Of a stretch of DNA of 64,000 nucleotides, positions 8,919 to 18,423 are shown piece by piece. A model generated the notes under the pieces. The model was not told the DNA's origin. It worked only from the letters and a program-made list of their open reading frames with translations, and searched no databases. Position numbers and translations under genes: made by a program. Location of the stretch: NCBI RefSeq assembly GCF_000230835.1, contig NZ_CM001240.1, forward strand, positions 5,664,279-5,728,278. The letters run 5' to 3'. The first letter of the stretch is position 1. Each line of letters starts with the position of its first letter. Origin of the DNA: Clostridium sp. DL-VIII. Its GTDB lineage: Bacteria; Bacillota; Clostridia; Clostridiales; Clostridiaceae.

Positions 8919-9115
8919 CCGAAAGGAAAGGTACTCTATTATTTCGGTTACTCAAGAGAATTGGTTGTGGATTTCTAACATCAAAAGTTGCACCATTTTA
9001 GCATGCTCCCAAGACAAGCTCGTGACAAGCAAAAATGGAACAACTTCTGATGAAGAAATACCTACAACCAATTCTCTAATGTAACACTGCATAAAAGAGT
9101 ACCTTTCCTTTCTGG
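8919..9115. repeat. Large imperfect hairpin element 1
   Basis: The arms of about 70 bases are inverted copies. The left arm begins CCGAAAGGAAAGGTACTCT and the right arm ends AGAGTACCTTTCCTTTCTGG; inside, GAGAATTGGTTGT pairs with ACAACCAATTCTC. The central 58 bases (8987-9044) resemble the reverse complement of the core of element 2. No ORF is present. It could be a mobile palindromic element or a structured RNA. Confidence 0.75.
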
Positions 9116-9238
9116 TATAGTATATATTTCATTCTACAAATCTATTTCTTAATTTGGATATCTATAAACAATTCATAAATTTTACTTCTACATAGAATAA
9201 TTTTTCATCTTAGCCAAACTTTTGTGTGTACTTATACT

Positions 9239-9499
9239 AGAAATAACATACATTTTTATGAAACAGGCATTTGAAATTAAGCTTATGAAAGTTGTTAAGT
9301 AGAGAACCAAAATCTATGATTTTGTGTGAATCACTTACTCAGCGAACGAACGTGAGTCGAGTTTCCTCTAAAGGTTGTTCTATTTGCTGCTTGTCCTCAA
9401 CTTGTTTGAGGAACATGCAGAAATGGGCACAACATTTCACTTAGAACTTTCCAGCGAAAATTTCATAAGTCCTGTGGAATAAAAATGTATGTTATTTCG
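9239..9499. repeat. Inverted-repeat element 2, sharing the core of element 1
   Basis: Terminal inverted repeats are GAAATAACATACATTTTTAT (from 9240) and the same sequence inverted near 9480-9499. The centre (9374-9432) contains TTGTTC, GCTTGTC, CTTGT, CATGC and AAATGG in the same order as the reverse complement of 8987-9044. The outer arms of the two elements differ. No ORF was seen. Confidence 0.7.
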
Positions 9500-9533
9500 A
9501 TAAGTTACCACATAATTTTAAGTTTAAAGTTGT

Positions 9534-9974
9534 TTATCTTGTTCCAGAAGATCCGAAGCCATTTTCACTTCTTTCGCTGTCTGATAATTCGGATGCTTCT
9601 ACAATATTAACTTTAAATACTGGTTTTATGACCATTTGAGCTATTTTCATTCCTTGTTCTACTTTAAAAACTTCATTGCTATGATTAATTAAAATAACTC
9701 CTATTTCTCCTCTATATCCCTCATCTATTGTTCCTGGGCTGTTTAATGTTGTTATACCATTTTTTAATGCTAAACCACTTCTTGGTCTTATTTGAGCTTC
9801 TGTATTAGCAGGTAATTCCATTTGTATTCCTGTATGTATTAATCCTCTTTCTCCAGGATTTAAAACTAGCTCCTCTATTGAATATAAATCCAATCCCGCA
9901 TCACCTTCATGAGCATAATTGGGTATTATTGCTTTGTCATGAATTCTTTTTATCTTTAATATATAATTGTTCAT
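9534..9974 (-). CDS. dut: dUTP diphosphatase
   Basis: This is a 146-residue trimeric-type dUTPase, which hydrolyses dUTP to dUMP and pyrophosphate to keep uracil out of DNA and feed dTMP synthesis. All five family motifs are visible in order: [41 protein letters not shown] and the glycine-rich C-terminal arm [12 protein letters not shown]. Length is normal. The ATG follows GTAGGTG. It stands apart from its neighbours, with the inverted-repeat elements downstream. Confidence 0.95.
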   Translation of the reverse strand: MNNYILKIKRIHDKAIIPNYAHEGDAGLDLYSIEELVLNPGERGLIHTGIQMELPANTEAQIRPRSGLALKNGITTLNSPGTIDEGYRGEIGVILINHSNEVFKVEQGMKIAQMVIKPVFKVNIVEASELSDSERSENGFGSSGTR

Positions 9975-10058
9975 TTTAACACCTACTTTTAAAATTTATA
10001 CTATTTATGATTATATCTTAATTTACATATAAAAATCTACTATCTAAATAGTATATAT

Positions 10059-10103
10059 AAAGGCTATATCTAAGAAAAAATCATAATCTTAAATATAGCC
10101 TTT
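10059..10103 (-). terminator. Terminator after the Cna-B-like gene
   Basis: The stem AAAGGCTATATCTAAGA pairs with TCTTAAATATAGCCTTT around a short loop. It lies seven bases past the stop codon of the gene at 10110. Confidence 0.7.
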
Positions 10104-10109
10104 GCATAG

Positions 10110-10532
10110 TTATATACAATGTTTATGTTTATTAGGTGATATATTATTTTTTATTTTATTGACTACCACAACTTTTTGCTTTTTATTATTGTTATCTATA
10201 ATTATTTCATTCCAACTAATGTATTTAGGTTTTTCAAAATACCTTTTATCTATAATTTCTATTATTCGATAACAACCTTCTTCAACTCTAGAAAAAATAA
10301 CCTTACCTTCTTCATTGGTCACTTTAGACTCAATTAAAACTGGAGATAATCCATTTATCTTATATAGGTTAATTTTTACCCCTTGCAAATATTCATTTTC
10401 TCCACATTCTAATATTGATATAACTATAATTTCACCGCTATTAAGAACTTTAGCTTCTTCATTTTGCTCTGACATTATATCAGCAATATTTTCACTCTTC
10501 TCATTATTATCTTTAGAAGTGGTATCACTCAT
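10110..10532 (-). CDS. Small protein with one Cna-B/SpaA-like (prealbumin-fold) domain
   Basis: This 140-residue protein starts with about 45 polar, acidic residues. A single beta-rich domain of about 90 residues follows, with the hallmarks of Cna-B/SpaA folds: GVKINLYKING, a central NEEGKVIFSRVEEGCYRI and a closing beta strand. Such domains are usually repeated in wall-anchored surface proteins, but here there is no signal peptide, membrane segment or LPXTG sorting motif. The start ATG follows GAAGAGG. The gene begins about 90 bases after the stop of the large GGDEF protein gene and could share its transcript. Function is unknown. Confidence 0.6.
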   Translation of the reverse strand: MSDTTSKDNNEKSENIADIMSEQNEEAKVLNSGEIIVISILECGENEYLQGVKINLYKINGLSPVLIESKVTNEEGKVIFSRVEEGCYRIIEIIDKRYFEKPKYISWNEIIIDNNNKKQKVVVVNKIKNNISPNKHKHCI

Positions 10533-10620
10533 AAGAAATTCCTCTTCAAATATTATTTCTCTTTTAATATAATATGATAAAAAATCTCTTATGTGATTAT
10601 GATTTTTATATTTCTAAGAT

Positions 10621-13600
10621 TTATGTTAAAAATATTGGAGTACCTACTTCTGCAAAGCAATTTAACAAGTTATATTCATTACATCCAAACTCCTTTTTAT
10701 TCACTGGGATAGAAAGATATAAAACACTCAAAATATTTCCATTACATATTATTGGAGCTATGCAGATAGACTTCCATTCTGGCATACCATATTGATTATA
10801 GTTTCCCATTGTCTCCCAATCAATTAAATACATTCCCTTTTCTTCTTCAATAACTTTATAAATTAAATTCCAATTAAACTTTTCAGTTGTATACCAGCCA
10901 TCTTCATTTCTAAGTTTACTATAATTATTAATTATTTTCTTATCTTTAACCTCAAATACCGTAGCTATTTCGCATTCAATTACCTGCATTACTTTTGAAA
11001 TAAATATATATATTTTGTCTATTTTATCCCCTTTGTATTTAACTAAATTAGCTACTCCTTTAAGATCTAATGCAAAACTATAATCTTTTGCCATATTACC
11101 TGATAGTACTCCTGCTAGCTCATTATTAATATTACGACTGATGCTTTCCTCCTTTTCCCAAAGCACATATCTATTTTTACCTTCATTTTTTGCTTTATAT
11201 AAAGCCTGGTCTGCTCTTCCTATCATTTCATCACTACTTAATAATTCATTAACGCTCATTGCTATTCCAATACTTATGGTAACATTTCTCTTATCACCTA
11301 AAATTTTCGCTTCTTCAACATTAAGCCTAATATTTTCTGCCTTTCTAATTGCTTCTTCTTCATTGATATCTGGACAAAGTATTATAAATTCTTCTCCACC
11401 GTATCTTCCAATAATGTCATCCTTGCCAATACACTTCTTCACTTCTTTTACAAGCCTTACTAACACTTCATCTCCTGTTTGATGTCCATATGTGTCATTT
11501 ATTCCTTTGAAATCATCAATATCAAACATCATCACAGCAAATTTACTTTCTTCTAACTTTTCCTTATCTAATAAGAAAAGTAAAGCTTCTTCAAAATATT
11601 TTCTATTATATACCTCTGTAAGCTTATCTAATGCAGAGTTTATTGTTAGATAATATTTCTCTAATAGAAATATTAAAAATGGCTTAAATTTTTCTATAGT
11701 TATTTTAGATTGATTATTAATATAATTAATTGCATTATCTGCAATTAGAATTAATCTTGCATTAACTCCCCGTCTATTATTCATGGTTTCTTCCCTATTT
11801 ATAATTTTCATATACATGCAAGACTTTATTCCATCTTTTAATATTTTATTATCCAGCTGATAGAACCTAGTATCATTATTACAAATAATAAAAACATCTT
11901 CTTCTGTATCAACTTTTAATGAAAAATACTTATTAATTTCATTCTTATCATTAATTCTATAGGTGCATATAATATCATTTCCACCTTCATTGCTTTCTGT
12001 AATAATCATCGCCTTATCAGCCAAAACCAACCTGGATATATATTTAATTATATTTTCCATATTTTTAATTGTGTCACCTGAAAATTGTTCAAACACTTTA
12101 AACGCATCATTTAAATCATTATAATAGCATTTTTCATATAATCTTTGCGCCAGCTTAAAAAATTCTTCATTTTTTAATATATTCTCTAAATTTAATTCCA
12201 TTAAAATTCTATTTATCTCTTCAGTATTTTTTATAAAATGCGTCTCTTTAAAACTCATTCTCATATTTAAATCATAGTTTAAACATCTTGCAAATAAACT
12301 TCGAAGCTTCAACAAATCACTATTATTTATATATGATAATTTATCATATTCCGGTAATGAATTAATTACATCCATATGCAAAGATATAGCCTCATAATAA
12401 TAGTTAATTGCTAAATCATAACATTTAAGTTCATTATATTTTTTTCCGACTGCAGCATATAAATCTGCCTTAGTCTCTTGATTGCTAATAAATGCACATA
12501 CCTTTAAAGCTTTGTTAATAAGAAAATTATAACAATTTTTATCTTTTAAGTTAAACTCTAAGTATATATAAACTCCTTCTACATTATAATCTCTAGGGTA
12601 TTCTTTAATTTTAAAAAACAGATCCTTAGCTAGCTCTTTATATCCAAGGTTCAATATTCTTTTAATTGCACTTAACCTTATTTCAAGTTCAACATCAGGT
12701 TTATTAAGTAATTCAATTTTATTATTTAACTTACTATATACATTTTTAATATCCTCATCACACTTACATTTATATAATATGAGCTCATAATATTTGCATA
12801 TCATAACTTTATGATAAAAATTATTAGTATTAAATATTAAACCGTATACTTCTTTTAAATAGTCATATGCCATATCATAATTACAAACTAATAAATTATA
12901 TAGTGCATATGTATAATTAAAACTTATAATTTGTTCTTCTGGCAGCTTAATCGCTTTTTGCATTTGCCTAATCATATTATAGTATTTTACTGCTAAATTA
13001 ATTTTTCCAGACTTTATATATATCATACAAAGTTCATTGCAAATATTAAAAGAATAAAAATTTATTCCTTCTTCTTTTTCCCTTTCTAATGCTTTTAAAA
13101 GATACTTCTCTGCATCAATATACTTTCCCTTTTGTCTATATATATTTGCAATATATATTAAACTGAGTATCTCTTTCTTATAAACCTTATGTTTATTACT
13201 TAATCTGCTTAGCTCTAAATATTTTATTAAAATTACTTCATCTTCTTCTCGCTCTTCTTTAGAGAGTTCCACATACTTTAGCCTTGCAAATAGCTGTCCA
13301 TTAATATTATTGTTTTTTGTAAATATGTCTGTAGCATATAGACATAACTTTTTAGCTTCTTCATAATTTTCTTTTCTTGCATACATCTTAGCTGTTACAG
13401 TTATTATCCATCCATATATATCTTCCCTTATTTTATTCTCCTCACATAACTTTTTTGCTCTCTCCACATTCTCTAAAGCTAAATCATAGTTATATTCTAA
13501 TATATATTTTAGTGAAATCGCATAATAATAGTAAATCTCACCTTTAGGATAATAAATTTTATCTAGTAATCTTCTTACACAGCTAAGCGCATAATCGATT

Positions 13601-15909
13601 CCCGTATCAGTATCTGTAATATCATTAATCTTTATAATTATCATTTCAAGCAATGTATACAGTTCAATCTCAAGTTCATCATTTTGTATTGCATATACAT
13701 TAGCTTTTTCAAAATATTCAAAGCTTTTTTCATGCTCTGAATTCTTTTCATATAACTCAGCTATACATATGGCTGCTTCACTTTTGCCTAAGTTACATGG
13801 ATACTTTAATATTTTTTCATAATACATTTTTGATTTCAATGAACCTCCGGAAATCTCTTGTACTTTTGCATATTTTATAGCATAAAAATACGCTTTCTCA
13901 TAATTCTTACTTTTCTCCAATTGTAATAAAAATTCTTCTATATAATAATCTGTTTCATATAAAACTTCTTCCATAAATTCAGATGCTTTACAATGCATCT
14001 CCATTCTTTCTTCTTCATGTAATTTTAAATACAGCATATTCCTTAATAAATTATTAGAAAATCCTACAAGTATGCCTTGATCACTTATTTTATCAATTAA
14101 ATACTTTTTAGATTTTAATTTTTTATAAACTTCTTCCTCAAAATCTGTTATTATATATTTTAATATTATTTTTTCAGATAATGGTGCTTCGAAAATAGAC
14201 ATTTTTTTTAAAACTCTTACTTCTCTTCTCTCTAAAGAAGACAAACTCATTTCTAATCTTTTTTCCAAGGCTCTTGGTATTAATATGTCTTTTACTCTGA
14301 TTTTTGTCTTCCACTCTCCAGTATTTTCATCAAAATATAAATTTTTATTCTCATATAATTCTTTTATTACGCTGCTGATATATTGAGGATTTCCTAGTGT
14401 CTCAGAATATACTTTTACAACTAGTTTATTAATCCCTTTATTGGTATTTAACATTCCTTTAATCATTTTATCAGTATTGTATTGATTAAAATAATTTATT
14501 CTGTATTCCTCATATTGTTCTAATTCTTTAAGATTTTTAATATATCTTAAAAAATTTATATCACTTATAGTTTCATTCATAGTGAATACTATCATCACAT
14601 TTTCTAAGTTATTACTAACTAAAGAAATATATCTTATAAATAACTTAAAAAACTCATTTTTTTGATCCAAATTATCTATCAATATAACTAAAGACCTAGT
14701 CATTGTATACTCATTTATAAACTTTCCAATTCTATTAATCAGCTGAAGTTTTTGCTTATTTTCACAATTACTATGATCTTTATCACTTAACATTGATATA
14801 AATTTTTTTATATAAACCTCGTATTTATCTCTTAAACTTTTGTCGGCTTTTTTAAAAAAAGATTTCAAGAGATCATTATATATACTATTTTCACTTCCAC
14901 CACTGACTTCCGAATCATGGACATATATATAATCTTTAAAATACTTGTTTTCTATACGATACTTAATCTCCTGTAAGAACCTGCTCTTACCGCTTCCATC
15001 TTCTCCTCTAAAAGCTATTATTTTATATTTTTCTTTATTCTCAAGTATTTTTTGGAAGTTTTTTTCTACTATTTTTATCTCTTCTTCCATCCCAATCATA
15101 TCTAAATCAGTTTGAAGTTTATTTAATGCATCCTTAATAAAGATTTTATAATTTTTATGCATTCTGTCATTAATATCTTTTATAAAATATTTAAGCTTAA
15201 AATACTTATTTATTGTATTAACCTGATTGTATGTCTTTTTTATATGTTTTAGTTCTTTTAGATTATTTTCAATTTCTTCATCTGTGAATATTTCATTGAA
15301 TAAATTTATAACTTGTCCAATATTATCTTTTTGAAGACTTCCTTCATTTCTATTCTCATAGTTATATTGATAAGGTAATGCATTTACGGATGAATTTAAT
15401 AAGTTAAACTTTCTCAGTTCATTTTGCAATAAGTTTTTTATTTTTATTCTAATACCTGTTTTATAATCAGAGATTAGCATTATATCTCTTAATGTAATAT
15501 CTTCAAAAATATACCCTTGCATATTTAGTGTATTTATAGCCGCACATAATTCCATTAATATATCAAGTTTTTTATTTGAAGTACATTCCTTAAAATACAC
15601 CTGAATATCCGCTTTAGGTGGGACATATTCCATTAAGTAACCATATTGAGGCTTATCTAATTTTATACCATTTAGACTATAAATTATTTCAATTCTAATT
15701 ATATTAACAATATAATCAAAATTTAAATTCTTAATTGTCCTAAATCTGCTCAACAAATATTCTCTTGTTTTTTCATATGTAAAATTATTCTTTAAAACAC
15801 ATAATATATACCTCTCATTTTTTTCAGAGTCTAATACAAGGTAATTTAAAAAATTTTCTTCAATATTCAATTCCTGTTCAATTAGATATTTATTATTAAC
15901 AGTTTTCAA
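10621..15909 (-). CDS. Giant multidomain signalling protein: kinase-like / AAA ATPase / TPR / GGDEF diguanylate cyclase
   Basis: This 1762-residue cytoplasmic protein has a protein-kinase-like lobe in its first 250 or so residues (NKYLIEQELN, then MEYVPPKADIQVYF). A STAND-type ATPase follows, with Walker A FRGEDGSGKSRF near residue 303 and Walker B-like LVILIDNLDQ. A long helical TPR-like array fills roughly 640-1200, then a GAF-like segment. A GGDEF domain lies near 1430-1590 (MMFDIDDFKGINDTYGHQTGDEV, RYGGEEF near 1503), and a last GAF-like domain ends the protein. The catalytic GGEEF is intact, so c-di-GMP synthesis is plausible. The RxxD inhibitory site is missing (GKDD instead). The kinase lobe lacks an obvious HRD/DFG pair and may be inactive. 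The start is TTG with AAAGGGAT upstream. Confidence 0.82.
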   Translation of the reverse strand: MKTVNNKYLIEQELNIEENFLNYLVLDSEKNERYILCVLKNNFTYEKTREYLLSRFRTIKNLNFDYIVNIIRIEIIYSLNGIKLDKPQYGYLMEYVPPKADIQVYFKECTSNKKLDILMELCAAINTLNMQGYIFEDITLRDIMLISDYKTGIRIKIKNLLQNELRKFNLLNSSVNALPYQYNYENRNEGSLQKDNIGQVINLFNEIFTDEEIENNLKELKHIKKTYNQVNTINKYFKLKYFIKDINDRMHKNYKIFIKDALNKLQTDLDMIGMEEEIKIVEKNFQKILENKEKYKIIAFRGEDGSGKSRFLQEIKYRIENKYFKDYIYVHDSEVSGGSENSIYNDLLKSFFKKADKSLRDKYEVYIKKFISMLSDKDHSNCENKQKLQLINRIGKFINEYTMTRSLVILIDNLDQKNEFFKLFIRYISLVSNNLENVMIVFTMNETISDINFLRYIKNLKELEQYEEYRINYFNQYNTDKMIKGMLNTNKGINKLVVKVYSETLGNPQYISSVIKELYENKNLYFDENTGEWKTKIRVKDILIPRALEKRLEMSLSSLERREVRVLKKMSIFEAPLSEKIILKYIITDFEEEVYKKLKSKKYLIDKISDQGILVGFSNNLLRNMLYLKLHEEERMEMHCKASEFMEEVLYETDYYIEEFLLQLEKSKNYEKAYFYAIKYAKVQEISGGSLKSKMYYEKILKYPCNLGKSEAAICIAELYEKNSEHEKSFEYFEKANVYAIQNDELEIELYTLLEMIIIKINDITDTDTGIDYALSCVRRLLDKIYYPKGEIYYYYAISLKYILEYNYDLALENVERAKKLCEENKIREDIYGWIITVTAKMYARKENYEEAKKLCLYATDIFTKNNNINGQLFARLKYVELSKEEREEDEVILIKYLELSRLSNKHKVYKKEILSLIYIANIYRQKGKYIDAEKYLLKALEREKEEGINFYSFNICNELCMIYIKSGKINLAVKYYNMIRQMQKAIKLPEEQIISFNYTYALYNLLVCNYDMAYDYLKEVYGLIFNTNNFYHKVMICKYYELILYKCKCDEDIKNVYSKLNNKIELLNKPDVELEIRLSAIKRILNLGYKELAKDLFFKIKEYPRDYNVEGVYIYLEFNLKDKNCYNFLINKALKVCAFISNQETKADLYAAVGKKYNELKCYDLAINYYYEAISLHMDVINSLPEYDKLSYINNSDLLKLRSLFARCLNYDLNMRMSFKETHFIKNTEEINRILMELNLENILKNEEFFKLAQRLYEKCYYNDLNDAFKVFEQFSGDTIKNMENIIKYISRLVLADKAMIITESNEGGNDIICTYRINDKNEINKYFSLKVDTEEDVFIICNNDTRFYQLDNKILKDGIKSCMYMKIINREETMNNRRGVNARLILIADNAINYINNQSKITIEKFKPFLIFLLEKYYLTINSALDKLTEVYNRKYFEEALLFLLDKEKLEESKFAVMMFDIDDFKGINDTYGHQTGDEVLVRLVKEVKKCIGKDDIIGRYGGEEFIILCPDINEEEAIRKAENIRLNVEEAKILGDKRNVTISIGIAMSVNELLSSDEMIGRADQALYKAKNEGKNRYVLWEKEESISRNINNELAGVLSGNMAKDYSFALDLKGVANLVKYKGDKIDKIYIFISKVMQVIECEIATVFEVKDKKIINNYSKLRNEDGWYTTEKFNWNLIYKVIEEEKGMYLIDWETMGNYNQYGMPEWKSICIAPIICNGNILSVLYLSIPVNKKEFGCNEYNLLNCFAEVGTPIFLT

Positions 15910-16167
15910 TATTAATTCATCCCTTTTCCATATGAATATTGCTTATCTATTCATTTATAATATACCATTTTTTAACATTATACCAGAGTATATTATGTTT
16001 AATTTTAATTTATTTTATTATTTTTTACTTCTATTACATATATATCTTATTTTACCAAATTATTTTACATTGATTTATTTACTTATCAGGATATTTTCTT
16101 TTCTTATAATATAAATTTAATTGAAGGACATAATACTCTTATACAAAATATTTATGAAGGTGATTAT

Positions 16168-16890
16168 ATGAATTCAAACTTTTTTAAAAAAATTATTCTA
16201 TTTACATTAATAATTACAACGCTTATTAGTTATTTAAATTTTACAAATTTTAATGTTTATGCCGATGAAACAAAAGTTATTTACTTAACATTTGACGATG
16301 GTCCTGCTGGAAAAGTCACAAAAAATGTTTTAGATATACTGAAAAATGAGTCTGTTCACGCAACTTTCTTTCTGATTGGAGAACAAATTAAGGGTCAGGA
16401 AGACTTGGTTAAGAGAATGTATGATGAAGGCCATGCATTAGGACTTCATAGCATGAGTCATAAACGAAGCCGCCTTTATTCATCTAATGAAATATTTCTG
16501 CAAGAAATGCTAGACACTCAAGAAGCTGTTAATTCTATAGTCGGCTTTAAACCTACTATTTTAAGATTTCCTTTTGGCTGCAATAATAACTGTTATAAAC
16601 TCTCTCAATCTATGGTTGATTTATTACATAAAAATAATCTAAAAATTTATGATTGGAATACTGATAGTGGAGATGGTGCACATCCTGGTTCCAGTCCTAG
16701 TGTATTTATAAAAAATTCAAAGAGCAATAAGAGTCCTGTTGTACTATTAATGCATTGCGCATATATGAGTAAAAACTCTGTAAAAGCTCTTCCTGAAATA
16801 ATTAAATATTACAAAGATAATGGATATGAATTTAAGATAATAGATGAAAATACCCCTGAAGAATTTCATTTTATAAAGAAACAACAATAA
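16168..16890 (+). CDS. Secreted polysaccharide deacetylase (NodB family)
   Basis: This 240-residue protein has an N-terminal signal or anchor segment (KKIILFTLIITTLISYLNF) with likely cleavage after VYA near residue 32. The NodB domain shows motif 1 TFDDGP, motif 2 HSMSH and motif 3 RFPFG, with the closing LLMHCA region. These supply the metal-binding Asp-His-His triad of carbohydrate esterase family 4, which removes N-acetyl groups from peptidoglycan or chitin-like sugars. The substrate here is probably peptidoglycan, by inference. The ATG follows GAAGGTGAT. It is a single gene ending in a bidirectional terminator shared with trpP. Confidence 0.9.
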   Translation: MNSNFFKKIILFTLIITTLISYLNFTNFNVYADETKVIYLTFDDGPAGKVTKNVLDILKNESVHATFFLIGEQIKGQEDLVKRMYDEGHALGLHSMSHKRSRLYSSNEIFLQEMLDTQEAVNSIVGFKPTILRFPFGCNNNCYKLSQSMVDLLHKNNLKIYDWNTDSGDGAHPGSSPSVFIKNSKSNKSPVVLLMHCAYMSKNSVKALPEIIKYYKDNGYEFKIIDENTPEEFHFIKKQQ

Positions 16891-16893
16891 CTA

Positions 16894-16940
16894 AAAAAAG
16901 GAAAATGCTCCTTCATCTCATAGGATACATTTTCCTTTTT
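16894..16940. terminator. Bidirectional terminator between the deacetylase gene and trpP
   Basis: AAAAAAGGAAAATG pairs with CATTTTCCTTTTT, with A/T runs on both sides. It lies between convergent genes. Confidence 0.8.
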
Positions 16941-16954
16941 ATTGTTTAAAAATC

Positions 16955-17476
16955 CTATTGTATTGCGTAACTTCCGTTAGATACTGCAATTTTTTCAACT
17001 ATTTTAAATATAATAATTCCTAACACTGTATTAACTGCAGCTGTTGGAATAACTGTAAATACAAATATAGTTCCAACCGAAAATCCTGCAGGTAATCCTG
17101 CTATAGTTGCTAATGCCGCTATGAATGTTGCTCCACTTATTAAAGTACCTAAAGGTAATAATATTGATATTTGTTTTAATTTACTGATCTTATTTCTTAA
17201 TGGCATTAATATTAAAAACGCAACATTACATGTTACAAATTTATCAATAATATTAGGAATTAAACCTCCTGGTGTTTTAGTTGTAAGGGCTGCAAAAATT
17301 CCTATAATGATACCACATATTAATGTAGTCTTATAATCTTTATTAAATACTACTATCATAAATAGCATTGCCAGTGAAAGATCTGCTTGTATTCCAACTA
17401 TTGGTGGTGTAATTTGATGTAGTATTGCTCCAATTGCTATTAAAATTGCATTAGTTACCATTCTTTTTGTATTCAT
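16955..17476 (-). CDS. trpP: Tryptophan transporter TrpP
   Basis: This 173-residue membrane protein has about five or six helices and matches the TrpP/YhaG family, which resembles ECF S-components. It begins MNTKRMVTNAILIAIGAILHQ and contains the conserved stretch KTPGGLIPNIIDKF. It imports tryptophan. The assignment is backed by the upstream T-box leader, whose specifier reads TGG (Trp). GGGGGA sits about nine bases before the ATG. Its 3' end faces the deacetylase gene across a shared terminator. Confidence 0.9.
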   Translation of the reverse strand: MNTKRMVTNAILIAIGAILHQITPPIVGIQADLSLAMLFMIVVFNKDYKTTLICGIIIGIFAALTTKTPGGLIPNIIDKFVTCNVAFLILMPLRNKISKLKQISILLPLGTLISGATFIAALATIAGLPAGFSVGTIFVFTVIPTAAVNTVLGIIIFKIVEKIAVSNGSYAIQ

Positions 17477-17582
17477 TTCAAATATCCCCCTGCTAATTTT
17501 TATTTTTATTTATTGCTATATTAAAATTCTTTCCTTTCACAACATAATCATCACACCCCATTATAAAAAAGTATAAAAAAAA

Positions 17583-17609
17583 CTCCGTCCTATTATAAAT
17601 AGGACGGAG
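17583..17609 (-). terminator. Attenuator hairpin of the trpP T-box leader
   Basis: CTCCGTCC pairs with GGACGGAG across an AT loop, followed by a T-run on the minus strand. It begins a few bases after the conserved T-box sequence and is the classic regulated terminator. Confidence 0.9.
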
Positions 17610-17826
17610 ATTATCCGCGTTGCCACCTAAATTGCACAAAATGCCTCTCATTTCAGATACTAACATATCTTATTCGCTATAACGTGCGACTTACGGCTAA
17701 ACTACTCTCAAAAGATTTCATATCGCTCCTCAAAGGCCCATTCATCACTAACTGCCGTACTGAAATCTCACCATCTTCAGCTCTCTTTAACATTGTCTCA
17801 TGACTACTATCCCTTTTCAACGGATT
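17583..17826 (-). promoter_or_regulatory. Tryptophan-specific T-box riboswitch
   Basis: Read on the minus strand, the leader has the T-box core GGTGGCAACGCGG just before the attenuator and stem I features (GATGGTGAG, AGAGAGCTG). The specifier region is GAATGGGCCTTTGAG, in which TGG stands in the usual codon position after GAA. Uncharged tRNA-Trp should stabilise the antiterminator and turn on trpP. Confidence 0.93.
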
Positions 17827-17840
17827 TATTTTATACTTAT

Positions 17841-17869
17841 ATCATATACACTAGACTATTATTTGTCAA
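17841..17869 (-). promoter_or_regulatory. Promoter of the trpP T-box leader
   Basis: TTGACA, a 17-base spacer and TATGAT lie immediately upstream of the T-box leader. This is a near-consensus vegetative promoter. Confidence 0.8.
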
Positions 17870-17905
17870 TACATTTAAACAATTAAATAATTAGCTAATC
17901 TACCA

Positions 17906-18010
17906 TTATTTATTTATGTTCTTAGATTTTTTATCATTAACTAATGATACTATCAAAGCTGCTGTTGCTGCTACAACAGTAATTATTTTTCCTGTCTTTT
18001 TTATTTGCAT
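17906..18010 (-). CDS. Small single-helix membrane peptide, 34 residues
   Basis: A strong AGGAGGG ribosome site precedes ATG at 18010. The product starts MQIKKTGKIITVV, runs through one hydrophobic stretch of about 17 residues (IITVVAATAALIVSLV) and ends with a basic tail (DKKSKNINK). It could be a membrane peptide or a short toxin-like or regulatory peptide; nothing identifies it further. The ribosome site and composition make it likely to be translated. It lies between DUF4250 and the T-box promoter. Confidence 0.55.
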   Translation of the reverse strand: MQIKKTGKIITVVAATAALIVSLVNDKKSKNINK

Positions 18011-18149
18011 GTAACACCCTCCTAAGCTTTTTAACCTAAATATAAATACTATTATAGGCACATTTAAAAAAATTAATCCTTCTTCGTCTTTTTACCTTGC
18101 TTAAATATACTCTAGGCAGTATTAAACTTATAATTTTCTATTATGTACC

Positions 18150-18338
18150 TTATTTAAACTGATTTTCCTTTTCGACGTAGCTGTATCCTACTTCTCCAAG
18201 TCTGCTAACTATATCCTCTTTGTTTAATTCCAAATCACTGCAAAGAAGCTCAAGAGAAGAATATTGATCTCTTAATTTCATGTTAACCATACTCAGCAGT
18301 ATAATTGGATCCATAATTTTTATAGAATCATTATCCAT
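18150..18338 (-). CDS. DUF4250 family protein
   Basis: This 62-residue protein matches the small DUF4250 family by its phrases DPIILLSMVNMKLRDQYSSL and LCSDLELNKEDIVSRL, ending in GYSYVEKENQF. The pattern suggests a compact helical, HTH-like fold, but no function is known. The ATG follows AGAGGAGAA. It lies about 85 bases downstream of the ttcA-like gene on the same strand and could be cotranscribed with it. Confidence 0.8.
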   Translation of the reverse strand: MDNDSIKIMDPIILLSMVNMKLRDQYSSLELLCSDLELNKEDIVSRLGEVGYSYVEKENQFK

Positions 18339-18423
18339 AACTCATTCTCCTCTCTTCTATCCACATATTAACTATAATATATCATAAATTCCAAGATTAA
18401 TAAATACCTTCATACACACTCTC

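Noticed and set aside
15932..16114. 60-residue plus-strand ORF
   Set aside because: Extremely AT-rich, hydrophobic by composition, with no ribosome site; it sits between divergent genes and looks like chance.
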